Made by a program: the position numbers and the translations under genes
The notes under the pieces: generated by a model
Databases searched by the model: none
What the model saw: only the letters and a program-made list of their open reading frames with translations
Told to the model about the DNA's origin: nothing
Part shown: positions 47,489-58,343 of the stretch, one piece after another
Numbering within the stretch: position 1 is the first letter of the stretch
How the letters are laid out: the number at the start of each line of letters is the position of its first letter
NCBI GenBank assembly: GCA_002842985.1
Contig: PHEQ01000011.1
Coordinates: forward strand, 1-64,000
From: Alphaproteobacteria bacterium HGW-Alphaproteobacteria-1
GTDB lineage: Bacteria > Pseudomonadota > Alphaproteobacteria > Rhodobacterales > Rhodobacteraceae
Length of the DNA stretch: 64,000 nucleotides
Reading direction: 5' to 3'

Positions 47489-48643
47489 TCAGGGTATCAG
47501 GTCAAAGATAACCGCATTGAGCACCGCGCGTCCGGCGTTTGTGGCACGGAGTCGGCCGTTCTCGACCCTGACCATACCGATCTCTGCCAGATGCCTCAGG
47601 GCGTGGGCATCAAGCGGGGCGCCTGACAGGCGCTCGAATCGGGTCATGTCGATCCCTTCGGAGAGGCGCATTCCCATCAGCAGGAACTCCGTCGCCTGCT
47701 CCTGTGCGGGGAGGCTCTCACGCAGCGAGTCCCCAGATCCGCACTCGGCGCGCGCAAGCCATTCTCCTGGCATCCGGTAGGCCTCGGTCGCATGGCGCAC
47801 CCCGTCAATTGTCAGCCGTCCATGCGCGCCGGGGCCGATTCCCACATAATCACCATAGCGCCAGTAAATCAGGTTATGCCGCGATTCCGCACCCGATTTT
47901 GCATGATTAGAGACTTCATAAGCGTGAAGGCCCGCTGTTTCGCAGATCTCTTGCGTTGCATGATACATATCTGCGGCCAAGCCCTCTTCGGGCAATCCAT
48001 GAAGCTTGCCCGCAGCAAACCGATCACCAAAGGCGGTGCCGCCTTCTATGGTCAATTGATACAAGGAGAGGTGATCAATCGCCAGATCGAGCGCGCGATC
48101 GAGTTCCGCCTGCCAGTCTCCCAGCGACTGATCCTGTCGCGCATAAATCAGGTCGAAACTTGTTCTTTGAAAGTATTGCCGAGCGATTTCATACGCTTGA
48201 AGCGCCTCTGCCGCGGAATGAAGCCGTCCAAGCCGCTTCAAATCAGTGTCGTTGAGCGCCTGAACGCCAAGAGAGACGCGATTCACGCCAGCCTTGGCAT
48301 ATCCGGCGAAGCGCGTCGCCTCGACCGAGGTCGGATTGGCCTCAAGCGTGACCTCCAGATCGTTCGCCGACGGCCAGGCCGCGCGGGCCGCCGCGATGAT
48401 CGCGGCGACCGTCTCGGGCGGCATTAGGCTTGGGGTGCCGCCACCAAAGAAGATCGAGTTGAGCACGCGATGTGGCACCAATTCCGCCTGACGCGCGATT
48501 TCACGCAGGAAGGCTGCGCGCCAGCGACCGTGATCCACCGACATTGAGACGTGACTGTTGAAGTCGCAATAGGGGCACTTTGCCTGGCAGAACGGCCAAT
48601 GCACATAAAGCCCAAAGCCCCCTTCCTGCCAGTCCTCAGCCAA
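47489..48643 (-). CDS. hemW: Radical SAM protein HemW (coproporphyrinogen oxidase-like)
   Basis: A 384-aa HemN-like protein; the HemW group is a haem chaperone rather than the oxidase. The radical SAM cluster motif CQAKCPYCDFN (CxxxCxxC) is at residues 19-27, and GGGTPSLMPPE follows. The extra N-terminal Cys of true HemN is absent, which supports HemW. rdgB-hemW lie together on the minus strand with an 8-bp overlap, a conserved pairing with rph. Confidence 0.94.
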   Translation of the reverse strand: MAEDWQEGGFGLYVHWPFCQAKCPYCDFNSHVSMSVDHGRWRAAFLREIARQAELVPHRVLNSIFFGGGTPSLMPPETVAAIIAAARAAWPSANDLEVTLEANPTSVEATRFAGYAKAGVNRVSLGVQALNDTDLKRLGRLHSAAEALQAYEIARQYFQRTSFDLIYARQDQSLGDWQAELDRALDLAIDHLSLYQLTIEGGTAFGDRFAAGKLHGLPEEGLAADMYHATQEICETAGLHAYEVSNHAKSGAESRHNLIYWRYGDYVGIGPGAHGRLTIDGVRHATEAYRMPGEWLARAECGSGDSLRESLPAQEQATEFLLMGMRLSEGIDMTRFERLSGAPLDAHALRHLAEIGMVRVENGRLRATNAGRAVLNAVIFDLIP

Positions 48644-49244
48644 AGCAACCTGCGACGAACTTGCGGAAGGCCTCGGCGCGGTGGCTGATCCGGTTCTTTT
48701 CCCAGCGGTCCATCTCGGCGAAGGTCACGTCATGGCCTTCGGGTTGGAAAATCGGATCATATCCATGACCCATTTCCCCGCGCATGGGCCAGACAAACCA
48801 GCCATGGATCGTGCCCTCGAAAACCTCGTCATGCCCATCAGGCCAGGCCAGCACCAAAGTGCAGCAAAATCGCGCTGTCCAAGGCTGTCGCGCCTTGCTT
48901 GCCACAAGCATGTCATGGGCCCGCGTCATCGCCATGGTAAAGTCTCGGTCAGTCTCTGTTTCGGCCCAATCCGCGGTATAAACGCCCGGCGCGCCGTCAA
49001 GCGCGTCGATCGCGATCCCGGAATCGTCCGCGAGGGCAGGCAAGCCCGTGGCCTGCGCCGCGGCGTGGGCCTTGATCCGGGCGTTTCCGACAAAGCTTGT
49101 CTCGGTCTCTTCCGGCTCGGGGAGGTTCTGTTCGGCCGCGCCGATCACCCGCACGCCATAAGGTTGAAGAAGATGCGCGATCTCCTCGAGCTTGCCCGCG
49201 TTATGGGTTGCGACCAGAAGCGTGTCGCCCGCGAATTTACGCAC
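48636..49244 (-). CDS. rdgB: XTP/dITP diphosphatase (non-canonical purine NTPase)
   Basis: It removes ITP, dITP and XTP from the nucleotide pool. The N-terminal [18 protein letters not shown] binds phosphate, then [20 protein letters not shown] holds the catalytic Asp, and [10 protein letters not shown] closes the family. The best start is the GTG at 49244, overlapping the end of rph by 8 bp (202 aa); the track ORF is extended to 49295 inside rph. An rph-rdgB-hemW operon is typical. Confidence 0.94.
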   Translation of the reverse strand: MRKFAGDTLLVATHNAGKLEEIAHLLQPYGVRVIGAAEQNLPEPEETETSFVGNARIKAHAAAQATGLPALADDSGIAIDALDGAPGVYTADWAETETDRDFTMAMTRAHDMLVASKARQPWTARFCCTLVLAWPDGHDEVFEGTIHGWFVWPMRGEMGHGYDPIFQPEGHDVTFAEMDRWEKNRISHRAEAFRKFVAGCFG

Positions 49245-49953
49245 CGACCGCCTCGCGCTGTTTGGCGACCAACGCGCCCACGCCCGTTTCGGCAAGATCG
49301 AGCAGGGCGTTCATTTGATCCCGGCTATAGGTTGCGCCCTCGGCGCTCATCTGCACCTCGATAAGGCGACCGGTGCCGGTCATGATGAAATTGCCGTCGA
49401 CGCCCGCCGCGCTGTCCTCGGGGTAATCGAGATCAAGCACCGGCTGGCCCGCGTAAATCCCGCAAGAGACTGCTGCCACCGGATCCACCATCGGATCGCT
49501 GATTACGTCGCCCGCCTTCATGAGCTTGCCCACGGCCAACCGAAGCGCGACCCAGCCTCCGGTGATCGAGGCACAGCGCGTGCCGCCATCGGCCTGAATC
49601 ACGTCGCAGTCCACGGTGATCTGCCGTTCGCCAAGCGCGACCCTGTCAACACCAGCGCGCAAAGCCCGACCGATCAGACGTTGAATTTCCACCGTGCGAC
49701 CGCCCTGCTTGCCCAGGGCGGCCTCGCGTCGCATCCGGCTGTTGGTCGAGCGGGGCAGCATCCCGTATTCCGCCGTCACCCAGCCAAGGCCGCTGCCCTT
49801 GACAAACGGTGGAACGCGGTCTTCGATTGTGGCGGTGCAAAGAACGTGGGTATCGCCCATCTTGATCAGGCACGAGCCCTCGGCATGTTTCAGAACGCCG
49901 GTTTCGATTGAAACCGCCCGCATCTCGCTTAAATCCCGTCCCGAAGGTCGCAT
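49237..49953 (-). CDS. rph: Ribonuclease PH
   Basis: A phosphorolytic 3'-5' exonuclease that trims tRNA 3' ends. [19 protein letters not shown] at the N-terminus, [21 protein letters not shown] with the substrate-binding Arg residues, and [20 protein letters not shown] are diagnostic. The 238-aa length is standard. It is divergent from hrcA across 118 bp and overlaps rdgB by 8 bp. Confidence 0.97.
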   Translation of the reverse strand: MRPSGRDLSEMRAVSIETGVLKHAEGSCLIKMGDTHVLCTATIEDRVPPFVKGSGLGWVTAEYGMLPRSTNSRMRREAALGKQGGRTVEIQRLIGRALRAGVDRVALGERQITVDCDVIQADGGTRCASITGGWVALRLAVGKLMKAGDVISDPMVDPVAAVSCGIYAGQPVLDLDYPEDSAAGVDGNFIMTGTGRLIEVQMSAEGATYSRDQMNALLDLAETGVGALVAKQREAVGA

Positions 49954-50015
49954 CTTTGTCCCCTTGTGCTATCAGGGCGGGGATACATGGCGGCGGGCCC
50001 CGATGGCAACCCCGA

Positions 50016-50043
50016 TTGACCTTTGGCCAAACCCGTCTTTAAT
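50016..50043 (+). promoter_or_regulatory. Candidate sigma70 promoter of hrcA-grpE
   Basis: TTGACC is followed after 16 bp by TTTAAT, 28 bp upstream of the hrcA ATG. I see no CIRCE inverted repeat near it. Confidence 0.35.
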
Positions 50044-50071
50044 GCTCGATTGACCAAGAGGAACCGTGTGA

Positions 50072-51142
50072 ATGTCCGACGCCAGCACGATTCTAGATCA
50101 GCTCAATGACCGCTCGCGCGAGGTGTTTCGCCGCGTGGTCGAGGGATATCTCGCCACCGGCGAGCCGGTCGGGTCGCGCACGCTCACCCGCGACTTCAGC
50201 GAAAAGATCAGCGCGGCGACGATTCGCAACGTGATGCAGGATCTCGAGTATCTCGGCCTGCTAGGTAGCCCGCATATCAGCGCTGGACGTGTGCCGACGC
50301 AGAGCGGCCTAAGGATGTTCGTTGACGGCTTGCTAGAGATCGGGGGTCTTGAGGATACCGACCGGGCGCTCATCGATGCGACCGTGGCCAGCAACTCCAG
50401 CGATGTGACCGGTTTGCTGGACCGGATCGGGTCCGCTCTGTCGGGCGTCACCCAGAGCGCCTCGCTTGTTCTTGCGCCGAAACACGAAGCCCCGATCAAG
50501 CATATCGAATTCGTAAGTCTGGGCCATGACCGCGCGCTGGTGGTGCTGGTCTTTGCCGATGGTCATGTCGAGAATCGCCTCTTTACCCCGCCTCCCGGCC
50601 AGACGCCAAGCTCCATGCGCGAGGCCGCGAATTTTCTCAATTCCCTGGTCGAGGGCAGGACGCTTTCGGATATGCAGCGCCGCATTGCGCAGGACATCAC
50701 AGCGCGGCGTCAGGAGATCGATCAACTTGCCCATGCGCTTGTCGAGAGCGGGCTTGCCGTCTGGCAGGATGAAGGAGCCCGCCACGAGCGGCTGATCGTG
50801 CGGGGCCGTGCAAATCTCCTCGATAGCGGCGTGGACGAGGTGGACCTGGAGCGGATCCGCATCCTTTTCGATGATCTTGAGCGCAAGCGCGACATAGCCG
50901 AATTCCTCGAACGCGCCGACGAGGGCGACGGCGTGCGCATTTTTATCGGCTCGGAGAACAAACTTTTCTCACTTTCGGGTTCCTCTTTGGTTGTCTCTCC
51001 ATATATGAACGCAGACCGTAAGATCATTGGCGCGATCGGGGTTATCGGACCAACGCGCCTCAACTACGGGCGCATCGTGCCGATTGTGGATTACACGGCG
51101 CAGCTTGTGGGCAGGCTGATCTCCGACCGGAGTGAGAGGTAA
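50072..51142 (+). CDS. hrcA: Heat-inducible transcription repressor HrcA
   Basis: The repressor of CIRCE-controlled chaperone genes. The N-terminal winged helix shows ATGEPVGSRTLTRDFSEKISAATIRNVM (in parts ATGEPVGSRTL and AATIRNVMQDLEYLG), with SPHISAGRVPTQSGLRMFVD following and the C-terminal GVIGPTRLNYGRIVPIVDY. It is 356 aa, full length. grpE follows after 3 bp. The CIRCE targets (groESL) are not in this window. Confidence 0.96.
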   Translation: MSDASTILDQLNDRSREVFRRVVEGYLATGEPVGSRTLTRDFSEKISAATIRNVMQDLEYLGLLGSPHISAGRVPTQSGLRMFVDGLLEIGGLEDTDRALIDATVASNSSDVTGLLDRIGSALSGVTQSASLVLAPKHEAPIKHIEFVSLGHDRALVVLVFADGHVENRLFTPPPGQTPSSMREAANFLNSLVEGRTLSDMQRRIAQDITARRQEIDQLAHALVESGLAVWQDEGARHERLIVRGRANLLDSGVDEVDLERIRILFDDLERKRDIAEFLERADEGDGVRIFIGSENKLFSLSGSSLVVSPYMNADRKIIGAIGVIGPTRLNYGRIVPIVDYTAQLVGRLISDRSER

Positions 51143-51145
51143 AAG

Positions 51146-51706
51146 ATGGCAGAGCCGAAAGAAGACAGCTTTCTTGACGATATCGAGGAGGCCGCCACCG
51201 AAGAACAGGAGCTTGGCGAGGTTGATGTTCACGATCACGCGTCCGAGTTGGACGCGCTCAGGATCGAGCGCGACGCGTTTCAGGACCGATTCATGCGCGC
51301 GCTCGCAGATGCCGAGAATGCACGCAAGCGCTCGGAAAAGGATCGCCGCGAGGCCGAGCAATACGGCGGCTCGCGGCTTGCGCGCGACATGCTGCCGGTG
51401 CATGACAGCCTCAAGCGCGCGCTTGAGACCATAACCGACGAACAGCGCGCCGCTTCTGCCGCGCTGGTAGAAGGGATCGAATTGACGCTGCGCGAGCTGG
51501 TCAACGTGTTTTCCAAGCACGGTATCACCGTGATCGACCCACAACCTGGCGACCGTTTCGATCCGCGCCATCACGAGGCCATGTTCGAAGCCCCCGTTCC
51601 CGGCACCACTGCGGGTGAAATCATCCAGGTCTCGGCACAAGGCTTCATGCTGCATGACCGTATCCTGCGGCCGGCGCAGGTTGGCGTTTCGTCCAATCGA
51701 GAATAG
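51146..51706 (+). CDS. grpE: Nucleotide exchange factor GrpE
   Basis: The DnaK nucleotide exchange factor. An acidic N-terminus is followed by a long coiled coil (about residues 35-80, RDAFQDRFMRALADAENARK) and the C-terminal beta domain with GERFDP-like GDRFDPRHHEAMFEAPVPG. It is 186 aa, full length. It is in an operon with hrcA and convergent with mutS across 15 bp. A short inverted repeat (GGGGC / GCCCC at 51717-51732) spans this gap and the mutS stop. Confidence 0.95.
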   Translation: MAEPKEDSFLDDIEEAATEEQELGEVDVHDHASELDALRIERDAFQDRFMRALADAENARKRSEKDRREAEQYGGSRLARDMLPVHDSLKRALETITDEQRAASAALVEGIELTLRELVNVFSKHGITVIDPQPGDRFDPRHHEAMFEAPVPGTTAGEIIQVSAQGFMLHDRILRPAQVGVSSNRE

Positions 51707-51721
51707 CGCGTCGGGGCGGGG

Positions 51722-54373
51722 CTATTCGGCCCCGTCCAGCATTGCCTTCAACTCATAGACAAGGTCGAGCGCGGCGCGCGGGCTGAGCGTGTCAGGCATG
51801 ACCTCAGCCAACCTTTGTTCAATCCCCGATTCGAGGCGCTTGGCGGCCGCAGGCGCAGGGGCTGCCGCGGCAAACAGGGGGAGGTCGTCAATCAGCGCCT
51901 TGCGCGCGGCACCCCCCTCGCGTTCGCCCTTTTCCAGCGCGTCGAGCACCACCCGTGCGCGCGCGACCACCGCTTCGGGAAGTCCCGCCAGACGCGCCAC
52001 CTGAACGCCATAGCTGCGATCCGCCGCGCCGCGCCGCACCTCGTGCAGAAAAATCACCTCGCCACCATGTTCCTTGACGCTCACGGTGGCGTTGGCCACG
52101 CGGTCAAGCCGGTCGCTCAGCCCGGTCAACTCGTGGTAATGCGTGGCGAAAAGCGCGCGGCAGCCGTTCACGTCATGCAGATGCTCAAGCGTCGCCCAGG
52201 CAATGGAAAGACCGTCATAAGTGGCCGTGCCGCGCCCGATTTCGTCAAGGATGACCAGCGCACGCGCGTCGGCCTGATTGAGGATCGCCGCCGTTTCGAC
52301 CATTTCCACCATGAAGGTCGAGCGTCCGCGCGCAAGATCGTCCGAGGCCCCGACGCGGCTGAAAAGCTGGCTCACCATGCCGATATGGGCTGACCGCGCG
52401 GGCACATGGCTTCCCATCTGGGCCAGAAGCGCAATCAGCGCGTTTTGTCGCAGAAAGGTGGACTTGCCGGCCATGTTCGGCCCGGTCAGAAGCCAGATAT
52501 CGCTCTCGCCGCCAAGATCGCAGTCATTGGCAATGAAGGGTGTGTCACCCTGCGCGCGCAGGCTGCGTTCCACAACAGGATGCCGCCCGCCCGCGATCAT
52601 GAGTGCGCGGCTGTCGTCCACCCTCGGCGCGCACCAATTCTCGGTCACCGAGAGGTCGGCAAGCGCCGTCACAAGATCAATCTCCGCCAGTCCGCGGGCA
52701 GCTTGCGCAATCTCCCCCGACTTCTCCAGGATTGCGGCTTTCAGGCTACCATAGAGCCGTTTTTCGATCTCGATCGCACGCCCGCCGGCGTTCAGGATCC
52801 GGCTTTCCATCTCGGTCAGGCGCGGCGTGGTAAAGCGCAGTTGGTTGGCTGTGGTCTGCCGATGCTTGAAGCTCTCGCTCAGCGGCGGGGCAAGCATCCG
52901 ATCCGCGTGGGTCGCGGTTACTTCGATGAAGTAACCCAGCACGTTGTTGTGCTTGATCTTGAGCGAGGCGATGCCGGTTTCCTCGATATAGTCGCCCTGC
53001 ATCGCCGCGATGACGCCGCGCCCCTCGTCGCGCAATTGCCGCGCCTCATCGAGATCCGCGTCAAGGCCGGTTGCGATAAAGCCGCCATCCCGCACCAGAA
53101 GCGGCGGTTCAGTCACCAGCGCCCGATCAAGCAGATCATAAAGCGCATCATGTCTGCGCAACCCCTCTGCCGCATCGCGCAACAGGTCCGGCAGGTCCAG
53201 GCCCTCCATCCGCGCCGCAATCTCGGACGCTTGTCCAAGCCCGTTGCGGATTGCTGCCATGTCACGCGGCCCGCCCCGATCCAGAGCCAATCGCGACAGC
53301 GCACGATCAAGGTCCGGCACGCGCCGTAACGCGTCGCGCAGGTCGGCCCGCAATCGAGACTGTTCCGCCGCAAAATCAACGGCCGCCAGCCGCGTTTGCA
53401 CCACCTCGAGCACAAGGCTCGGGCTTGATAGCCGTCGCTCCAGAAGACGCCCTCCGCCCGCCGTCACGGTCCGGTCGATGGTCGCCAGCAGCGATCCCGC
53501 GCGCCGCCCGTCAAGCGCGTGGGTCAGTTCCAGATTTCGCCGCGTGGCGGCGTCGATCTGCATGACGCGGCTTGCCTGTTCGCGCACCGGCACCTGCAAG
53601 AGCGGCAGCTTGCCTTTATGCGTGATCGTGAGCCATTCCACGATGGCCCCCATCGCAGCAAGTTCCGGTCGGGTGAAGGTGGCGAACCCTTCCAGCGTGC
53701 CGACCCGAAACAGCGCGCAAAGCCGGCGCTCGGCTGCGGTGCTGTCAAAGGCCGCTGCGCCAAGTGGGGTCGTTGACGCACCGATTTCGGTCACTGTTTC
53801 GGCCAGAACAGCCTCATCCGCCTCGGACACGACCACTTCGCGCGGCATAAGCCGCGCCAACTCCGGACCAAGCCGCGCAGGCGAGAGGGCCATGACATGA
53901 AAGGCACCCGTGGAAATATCAACCCAGGCCAGCGCCCCCTCGCCCCGCACCTGCGCGTAACCCGCCAGATAGTTGTGCCGCCGCGCGTCAAGCAGGCTTT
54001 CCTCGGTCAGGGTTCCGGGTGTCACGAGGCGCACGACCTCGCGTCGCACGACGGATTTCGAGCCGCGCCTCTTTGCCTCGGCGGGGTCTTCCATCTGTTC
54101 GCAAACGGCAACCCGAAACCCCTTGCGAATAAGTGTCAGCAAATAGCCCTCGGCCGAGTGCACCGGCACCCCACACATGGCGATATCCTCGCCCAGATGC
54201 TTGCCGCGCTTGGTCAGCGCAATATCGAGCGCCTCGGCCGCCGCCGCCGCATCTTCAAAGAACAATTCGTAGAAATCGCCCATCCGGTAGAACAGAAGCG
54301 CATCTGGATACTGCGCCTTGATCTCCAGATATTGCGCCATCATCGGCGTGACGGTTGATCCGGCCTCGCTCAA
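51722..54373 (-). CDS. mutS: DNA mismatch repair protein MutS
   Basis: It recognises mismatches and starts repair. The N-terminal mismatch-binding [11 protein letters not shown] (F-x-E wedge) is at residues 32-42. The C-terminal ATPase has Walker [18 protein letters not shown], Walker [18 protein letters not shown] and FATHYHEL. It is 883 aa, full length. It stands alone, divergent from maeB. Confidence 0.98.
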   Translation of the reverse strand: MSEAGSTVTPMMAQYLEIKAQYPDALLFYRMGDFYELFFEDAAAAAEALDIALTKRGKHLGEDIAMCGVPVHSAEGYLLTLIRKGFRVAVCEQMEDPAEAKRRGSKSVVRREVVRLVTPGTLTEESLLDARRHNYLAGYAQVRGEGALAWVDISTGAFHVMALSPARLGPELARLMPREVVVSEADEAVLAETVTEIGASTTPLGAAAFDSTAAERRLCALFRVGTLEGFATFTRPELAAMGAIVEWLTITHKGKLPLLQVPVREQASRVMQIDAATRRNLELTHALDGRRAGSLLATIDRTVTAGGGRLLERRLSSPSLVLEVVQTRLAAVDFAAEQSRLRADLRDALRRVPDLDRALSRLALDRGGPRDMAAIRNGLGQASEIAARMEGLDLPDLLRDAAEGLRRHDALYDLLDRALVTEPPLLVRDGGFIATGLDADLDEARQLRDEGRGVIAAMQGDYIEETGIASLKIKHNNVLGYFIEVTATHADRMLAPPLSESFKHRQTTANQLRFTTPRLTEMESRILNAGGRAIEIEKRLYGSLKAAILEKSGEIAQAARGLAEIDLVTALADLSVTENWCAPRVDDSRALMIAGGRHPVVERSLRAQGDTPFIANDCDLGGESDIWLLTGPNMAGKSTFLRQNALIALLAQMGSHVPARSAHIGMVSQLFSRVGASDDLARGRSTFMVEMVETAAILNQADARALVILDEIGRGTATYDGLSIAWATLEHLHDVNGCRALFATHYHELTGLSDRLDRVANATVSVKEHGGEVIFLHEVRRGAADRSYGVQVARLAGLPEAVVARARVVLDALEKGEREGGAARKALIDDLPLFAAAAPAPAAAKRLESGIEQRLAEVMPDTLSPRAALDLVYELKAMLDGAE

Positions 54374-54508
54374 TGTTGCTCCCCCTTTTCGCTGCTGCGG
54401 ACCTTACCCACCGCTCCGATCTGGCGAAAGCCCCTTCGCGCCTTTCAGTTGAGCCAGGGCGCGTCCGTCGCTATGCAGGTTCAGCCCCTGTTTGTGAAAG
54501 GCCCGGCC

Positions 54509-56764
54509 ATGAGCAACCCCAAATACACCCGCGAAGAGGCGCTTGCCTTTCATCTCGAGCCGATGCCGGGAAAATTCGAGATTCAGGCTACTGTTCCGAT
54601 GAACACGCAGCGCGACCTGAGCCTTGCCTATTCCCCCGGCGTGGCCGTCCCTTGCGAAGAAATCGCGGCCAATCCGGAGCTGGCCTATGACTATACCAAC
54701 AAGGGCAATCTCGTCGCGGTCATTTCGAACGGCACCGCTGTTCTGGGCCTCGGCAATCTCGGCGCGCTCGGCTCCAAACCGGTGATGGAGGGCAAGGCGG
54801 TTCTCTTCAAGCGGTTCGCGGATGTCAATTCCATCGACATCGAGCTTGATACCGAGGATCCCGAGGCGTTCATCAACGCCGTGCGCCTCATGGGGCCGAC
54901 CTTTGGCGGTATCAACCTCGAGGACATCAAGGCGCCCGAGTGTTTCATCATCGAGCAGCGGCTCAAGGAAGTGATGGATATTCCGGTTTTCCATGACGAT
55001 CAGCACGGAACGGCGGTGATCTGCGCGGCGGGCCTCATCAATGCACTGCACCTGTCCGGAAAAAGAATCGAGGAAGTGCGCATCGTGCTCAACGGCGCGG
55101 GGGCGGCGGGGATCGCGTGTCTGGAGTTGCTGAAATCCATGGGCGCGCGGCATGACAACTGTCTCATGTGCGACACCAAGGGCGTGATCTGGCAGGGCCG
55201 CACCGAGGGCATGAACCAGTGGAAATCCGCCCATGCCGCCGCCACCGACCTGCGCACGCTGGAAGAGGCGATGACGGGGGCGGACGTGTTCCTCGGCGTT
55301 TCCGTCAAGGGGGCTGTGACGCCCGAGATGGTCGCCTCCATGGCCGATAACCCGGTGATCTTCGCCATGGCCAACCCCGACCCAGAGATCACCCCCGAAG
55401 AGGCCCAGGCCGTGCGGCCCGATGCGATCGTGGCCACCGGGCGCTCGGATTATCCCAATCAGGTCAATAACGTACTGGGGTTTCCCTACCTCTTTCGCGG
55501 CGCGCTCGACGTGCATGCGCGCGCGATCAACGACGAGATGAAGATTGCCTGTGCAGAGGCGCTGGCGCGGCTCGCGCGCGAGGACGTACCCGACGAGGTG
55601 GCGATGGCCTATGGCCGCAAGCTCAGCTTTGGTCGCGACTACATCATTCCAACGCCGTTTGATCCACGCCTCATCCATACCATTCCGCCCGCCGTGGCGC
55701 GCGCGGGCATGGCGACGGGGGCGGCGCGGCGTCCCATCGTCGACATGGAGAGCTACGAGCAATCGCTCAAGTCGCGCATGGACCCCACTGCCAGCATCCT
55801 GCGGGGCATAAATGCCCGCGCCCGACGCGCTCAGGCGCGGATGATCTTTGCCGAGGGCGACGATGTGCGTGTGCTGCGCGCGGCCGTGCAATATCAGCGC
55901 TCCGGGCTGGGCAAGGCCCTTGTCGTCGGTCGCGACGAGGATGTGAAGGCCAAGCTGGACGCCGCAGGCATGGGCGATGCCGTGCACGAGTTGGAGGTGG
56001 TCAACGCCGCCAAGACCGACCGGCTCGATGACTACAAGGCGTTTCTATATGCCCGCCTGCAACGCAAGGGGTTTGACCGCCACGACATCCACCGTCTGGC
56101 CGCGCGCGACCGGCATGTGTTTGCCGCGCTCATGCTGGCGCACGGTCATGGCGACGGGCTGGTGACCGGGGCCACCCGGAAATCTGCCCATGTTCTCAGC
56201 CTGATAAACCATGTTTTCGACGCCGATGCCGAGCATGGTGCGGCCGGTGTGACAGCGGTCTTGCACAAGGGGCGGATCGTTTTGATTGCCGACACGCTGG
56301 TGCATGAATGGCCCGACGAGGAGGATCTGGCCACCATCGCGATGCGCGGCGCGGACGTGGCGCGCCATCTGGGGCTGGAGCCGCGTGTCGCCTTTGTCAG
56401 CTTCTCGACATTCGGCTATCCCAAATCCGAGCGGGCCGAGAAAATGCATCGTGCGCCAAAGGTTCTGGAACGGCGCGGCGTCGATTTCGAGTTCGAGGGC
56501 GACATGACCGTCGATGTGGCCCTCAACCCCGCTGCGCAGGCCGGTTATCCGTTCCAGCGCCTCTCGGGTCCCGCCAATATCCTTGTCGTGCCCGCCCGCC
56601 ATTCCGCCTCGATCTCGGTCAAGCTGATGCAGGAGATGGCAGGCGCGACCGTCATCGGTCCAATCCTGACCGGTGTCGATGCCTCGATCCAGATCTGTTC
56701 GTCGAATTTCACCACCAACGATATCCTCAACATGGCGATTCTCGCCGCCTGCAAGGTCGGCTGA
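54509..56764 (+). CDS. maeB: NADP-dependent malic enzyme with phosphotransacetylase-like domain
   Basis: It decarboxylates malate to pyruvate with NADP. Residues 1-430 are the malic enzyme: LAYSPGVAVPCEEIA, VFHDDQHGTAVICAAGLINAL and VLNGAGAAGIACLELL (NADP site). Residues 430-751 are a phosphate acetyltransferase-like domain (RMIFAEGDDVRVLRAAV, later DGLVTGATRKSAHVLSL), which acts as an allosteric module in MaeB. I start at the ATG at 54509 (751 aa), since the family begins MSNPKYTREEALAFH; the track start is upstream. Confidence 0.97.
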   Translation: MSNPKYTREEALAFHLEPMPGKFEIQATVPMNTQRDLSLAYSPGVAVPCEEIAANPELAYDYTNKGNLVAVISNGTAVLGLGNLGALGSKPVMEGKAVLFKRFADVNSIDIELDTEDPEAFINAVRLMGPTFGGINLEDIKAPECFIIEQRLKEVMDIPVFHDDQHGTAVICAAGLINALHLSGKRIEEVRIVLNGAGAAGIACLELLKSMGARHDNCLMCDTKGVIWQGRTEGMNQWKSAHAAATDLRTLEEAMTGADVFLGVSVKGAVTPEMVASMADNPVIFAMANPDPEITPEEAQAVRPDAIVATGRSDYPNQVNNVLGFPYLFRGALDVHARAINDEMKIACAEALARLAREDVPDEVAMAYGRKLSFGRDYIIPTPFDPRLIHTIPPAVARAGMATGAARRPIVDMESYEQSLKSRMDPTASILRGINARARRAQARMIFAEGDDVRVLRAAVQYQRSGLGKALVVGRDEDVKAKLDAAGMGDAVHELEVVNAAKTDRLDDYKAFLYARLQRKGFDRHDIHRLAARDRHVFAALMLAHGHGDGLVTGATRKSAHVLSLINHVFDADAEHGAAGVTAVLHKGRIVLIADTLVHEWPDEEDLATIAMRGADVARHLGLEPRVAFVSFSTFGYPKSERAEKMHRAPKVLERRGVDFEFEGDMTVDVALNPAAQAGYPFQRLSGPANILVVPARHSASISVKLMQEMAGATVIGPILTGVDASIQICSSNFTTNDILNMAILAACKVG

Positions 56765-56790
56765 CCGGTGCGCCTGTGGCTGTGTCGAAA

Positions 56791-57684
56791 ATGAGTATTT
56801 CCGGAACAGTGAAGCCGGGGCGCGTCTGGTGCCTGGGCTCGATCAACGCGGATCATATCTATCGCCTGCCTCGGCTGCCCACACCGGGTGAGACCTTGCC
56901 CGCCATCGGGTATAGGCGGATGCTGGGCGGGAAGGGCGCGAACCAGTCCATAGCGGCGGCCCGTGCCGGGGCCGAGGTGCACCATCTGGCTGCGGTTGGC
57001 CATGACGGCGCGTGGATGGTGGCCGCGCTGGCCGATTGCGGGGTCGATGTCAGCGGCGTTGTCATGTTGGACGAAGCCTCGGGCCATGCGCTTGTGATGG
57101 TCGATGACGCGGGCGAGAATGCCATCGTGATTCATCCCGGCACCAATCGCGCGCTGGATCTGCCGCAGGTCACGGCGGCGCTTTCGAGACTGGCACGGGG
57201 TGACTGGCTGCTTTTGCAGAACGAAACCAACCTTCAGGCCGAGGCTGCCCGTCTGGCCCGGGACGCCGGCGCGCAAGTCGTTTATTCCGCCGCACCGTTC
57301 GAGGTCGAGGCGGTGAGCAGCGTTCTGCCCTTTGTCTCGCTTCTGATCCTCAACGCCGTCGAGGCGGCGCAGCTGGAGGCGGCGCTCGGACCGGTCGACG
57401 TCCCGCATTTTCTGGTGACGAAAGGGGCCAGGGGCGCGGTCTGGAATGACCGGAAAAGCGGCGAAACCGTCTCTGTTGACGCTCATTCCGTGCCTGTTCG
57501 AGACACAACGGGCGCCGGCGACTGTTTCGCGGGTTACGTGGTCGCTGCCCTTGCCATGGGGCGCACGGTTCGCGCGGCACTCCGCCTTGCCAATGCCGCC
57601 GCCGCGCTTCAGGTGATGCGCGATGGTGCGTCAGAGGCGATCCCCACTCTGTCCGAAGTCCGGGGTTTTCTGGCTCAGGACTGA
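56791..57684 (+). CDS. Ribokinase-family (PfkB) carbohydrate kinase
   Basis: A 297-aa PfkB-family kinase. CLGSINADHIYRLPRLPTPGETL and GGKGANQSIAAARAGAEV are ribokinase N-terminal signatures, and the anion hole/catalytic Asp lies in VRDTTGAGDCFAGYVVAAL near residue 236. It is closest to ribokinases, but ribose genes are absent, so the sugar is uncertain. I start at the ATG at 56791; a GTG at 56776-56781 upstream is possible. It follows maeB by 26 bp and may be cotranscribed. Confidence 0.85.
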   Translation: MSISGTVKPGRVWCLGSINADHIYRLPRLPTPGETLPAIGYRRMLGGKGANQSIAAARAGAEVHHLAAVGHDGAWMVAALADCGVDVSGVVMLDEASGHALVMVDDAGENAIVIHPGTNRALDLPQVTAALSRLARGDWLLLQNETNLQAEAARLARDAGAQVVYSAAPFEVEAVSSVLPFVSLLILNAVEAAQLEAALGPVDVPHFLVTKGARGAVWNDRKSGETVSVDAHSVPVRDTTGAGDCFAGYVVAALAMGRTVRAALRLANAAAALQVMRDGASEAIPTLSEVRGFLAQD

Positions 57685-58343
57685 CCGACAAAAGGCGCAG
57701 CCTGTCCCCAAAGTTCCTTTACCCGCTCATCGCGCCCACAGGCCTCACGATAGAGTTTGTAAGCGCTTGCCTTCGGTCGTGGCCCGAACCGCGTCAGCAC
57801 GATATTGCGGCCTTTGTAGTAATCCTGATGATAGGAGTCAGCGGGCCAGAAATCTCCGAGAGCCAGGACCGGCGTGACAATGCCCTGGCCAAGATCCTGC
57901 GCCGCCTTCGTGATGGTCGCCTCGGCGAGCGCCTTTTCAGATGGATCAGAGACGAATATCGCGGTGCTGTAGCTCTCGCCGCGATCACAGAATTGCCCGC
58001 CCGAGTCGGTCGGATCGACCGACCGCAGGAACATGTCCAGAAGGGCCTCGCGTGTTACCGCGCCCGGATCGAAGGTGATCCGCACAGCCTCGAGATGCCC
58101 GGTGCCGCCGCGTGTCACCTGTTTGTAGGTTGGATTGGTTACCGTGCCCCCGGTGAACCCCGATTCGGCCTCGATGACGCCGCGCACCTTCTCGAAATCG
58201 GCCTCGACGCACCAGAAACATCCCCCCGCGACCACCAGGGTCTCGCGCTCCGCCGCTTCGGCGGTCCTGCCCTGAAGGCAGAGCGCCGCCACGATCAAAA
58301 GCGCCAGCATCGCCACTTTCACGTCCCGCAATCTGATGACCAT
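57675..58343 (-). CDS. msrA: Peptide methionine-S-sulfoxide reductase MsrA, exported
   Basis: It reduces Met-S-sulfoxide in proteins. The catalytic motif GGCFWCVEADFEKVRGV is near residue 40, with SYHQDYY near residue 180. A hydrophobic N-terminal segment (VAMLALLIVAALCLQGRTAEAA) looks like a signal peptide, so this MsrA is probably periplasmic. It is 222 aa and overlaps the kinase gene by 10 bp tail to tail. Confidence 0.94.
   Translation of the reverse strand: MVIRLRDVKVAMLALLIVAALCLQGRTAEAAERETLVVAGGCFWCVEADFEKVRGVIEAESGFTGGTVTNPTYKQVTRGGTGHLEAVRITFDPGAVTREALLDMFLRSVDPTDSGGQFCDRGESYSTAIFVSDPSEKALAEATITKAAQDLGQGIVTPVLALGDFWPADSYHQDYYKGRNIVLTRFGPRPKASAYKLYREACGRDERVKELWGQAAPFVGQS

Noticed and set aside
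49954-50071. CIRCE element upstream of hrcA
   Set aside because: I looked for TTAGCACTC-N9-GAGTGCTAA and found no convincing half-sites.
54404-55987. 527-aa minus-strand ORF opposite maeB
   Set aside because: Antisense shadow; maeB carries both enzyme domains in full.
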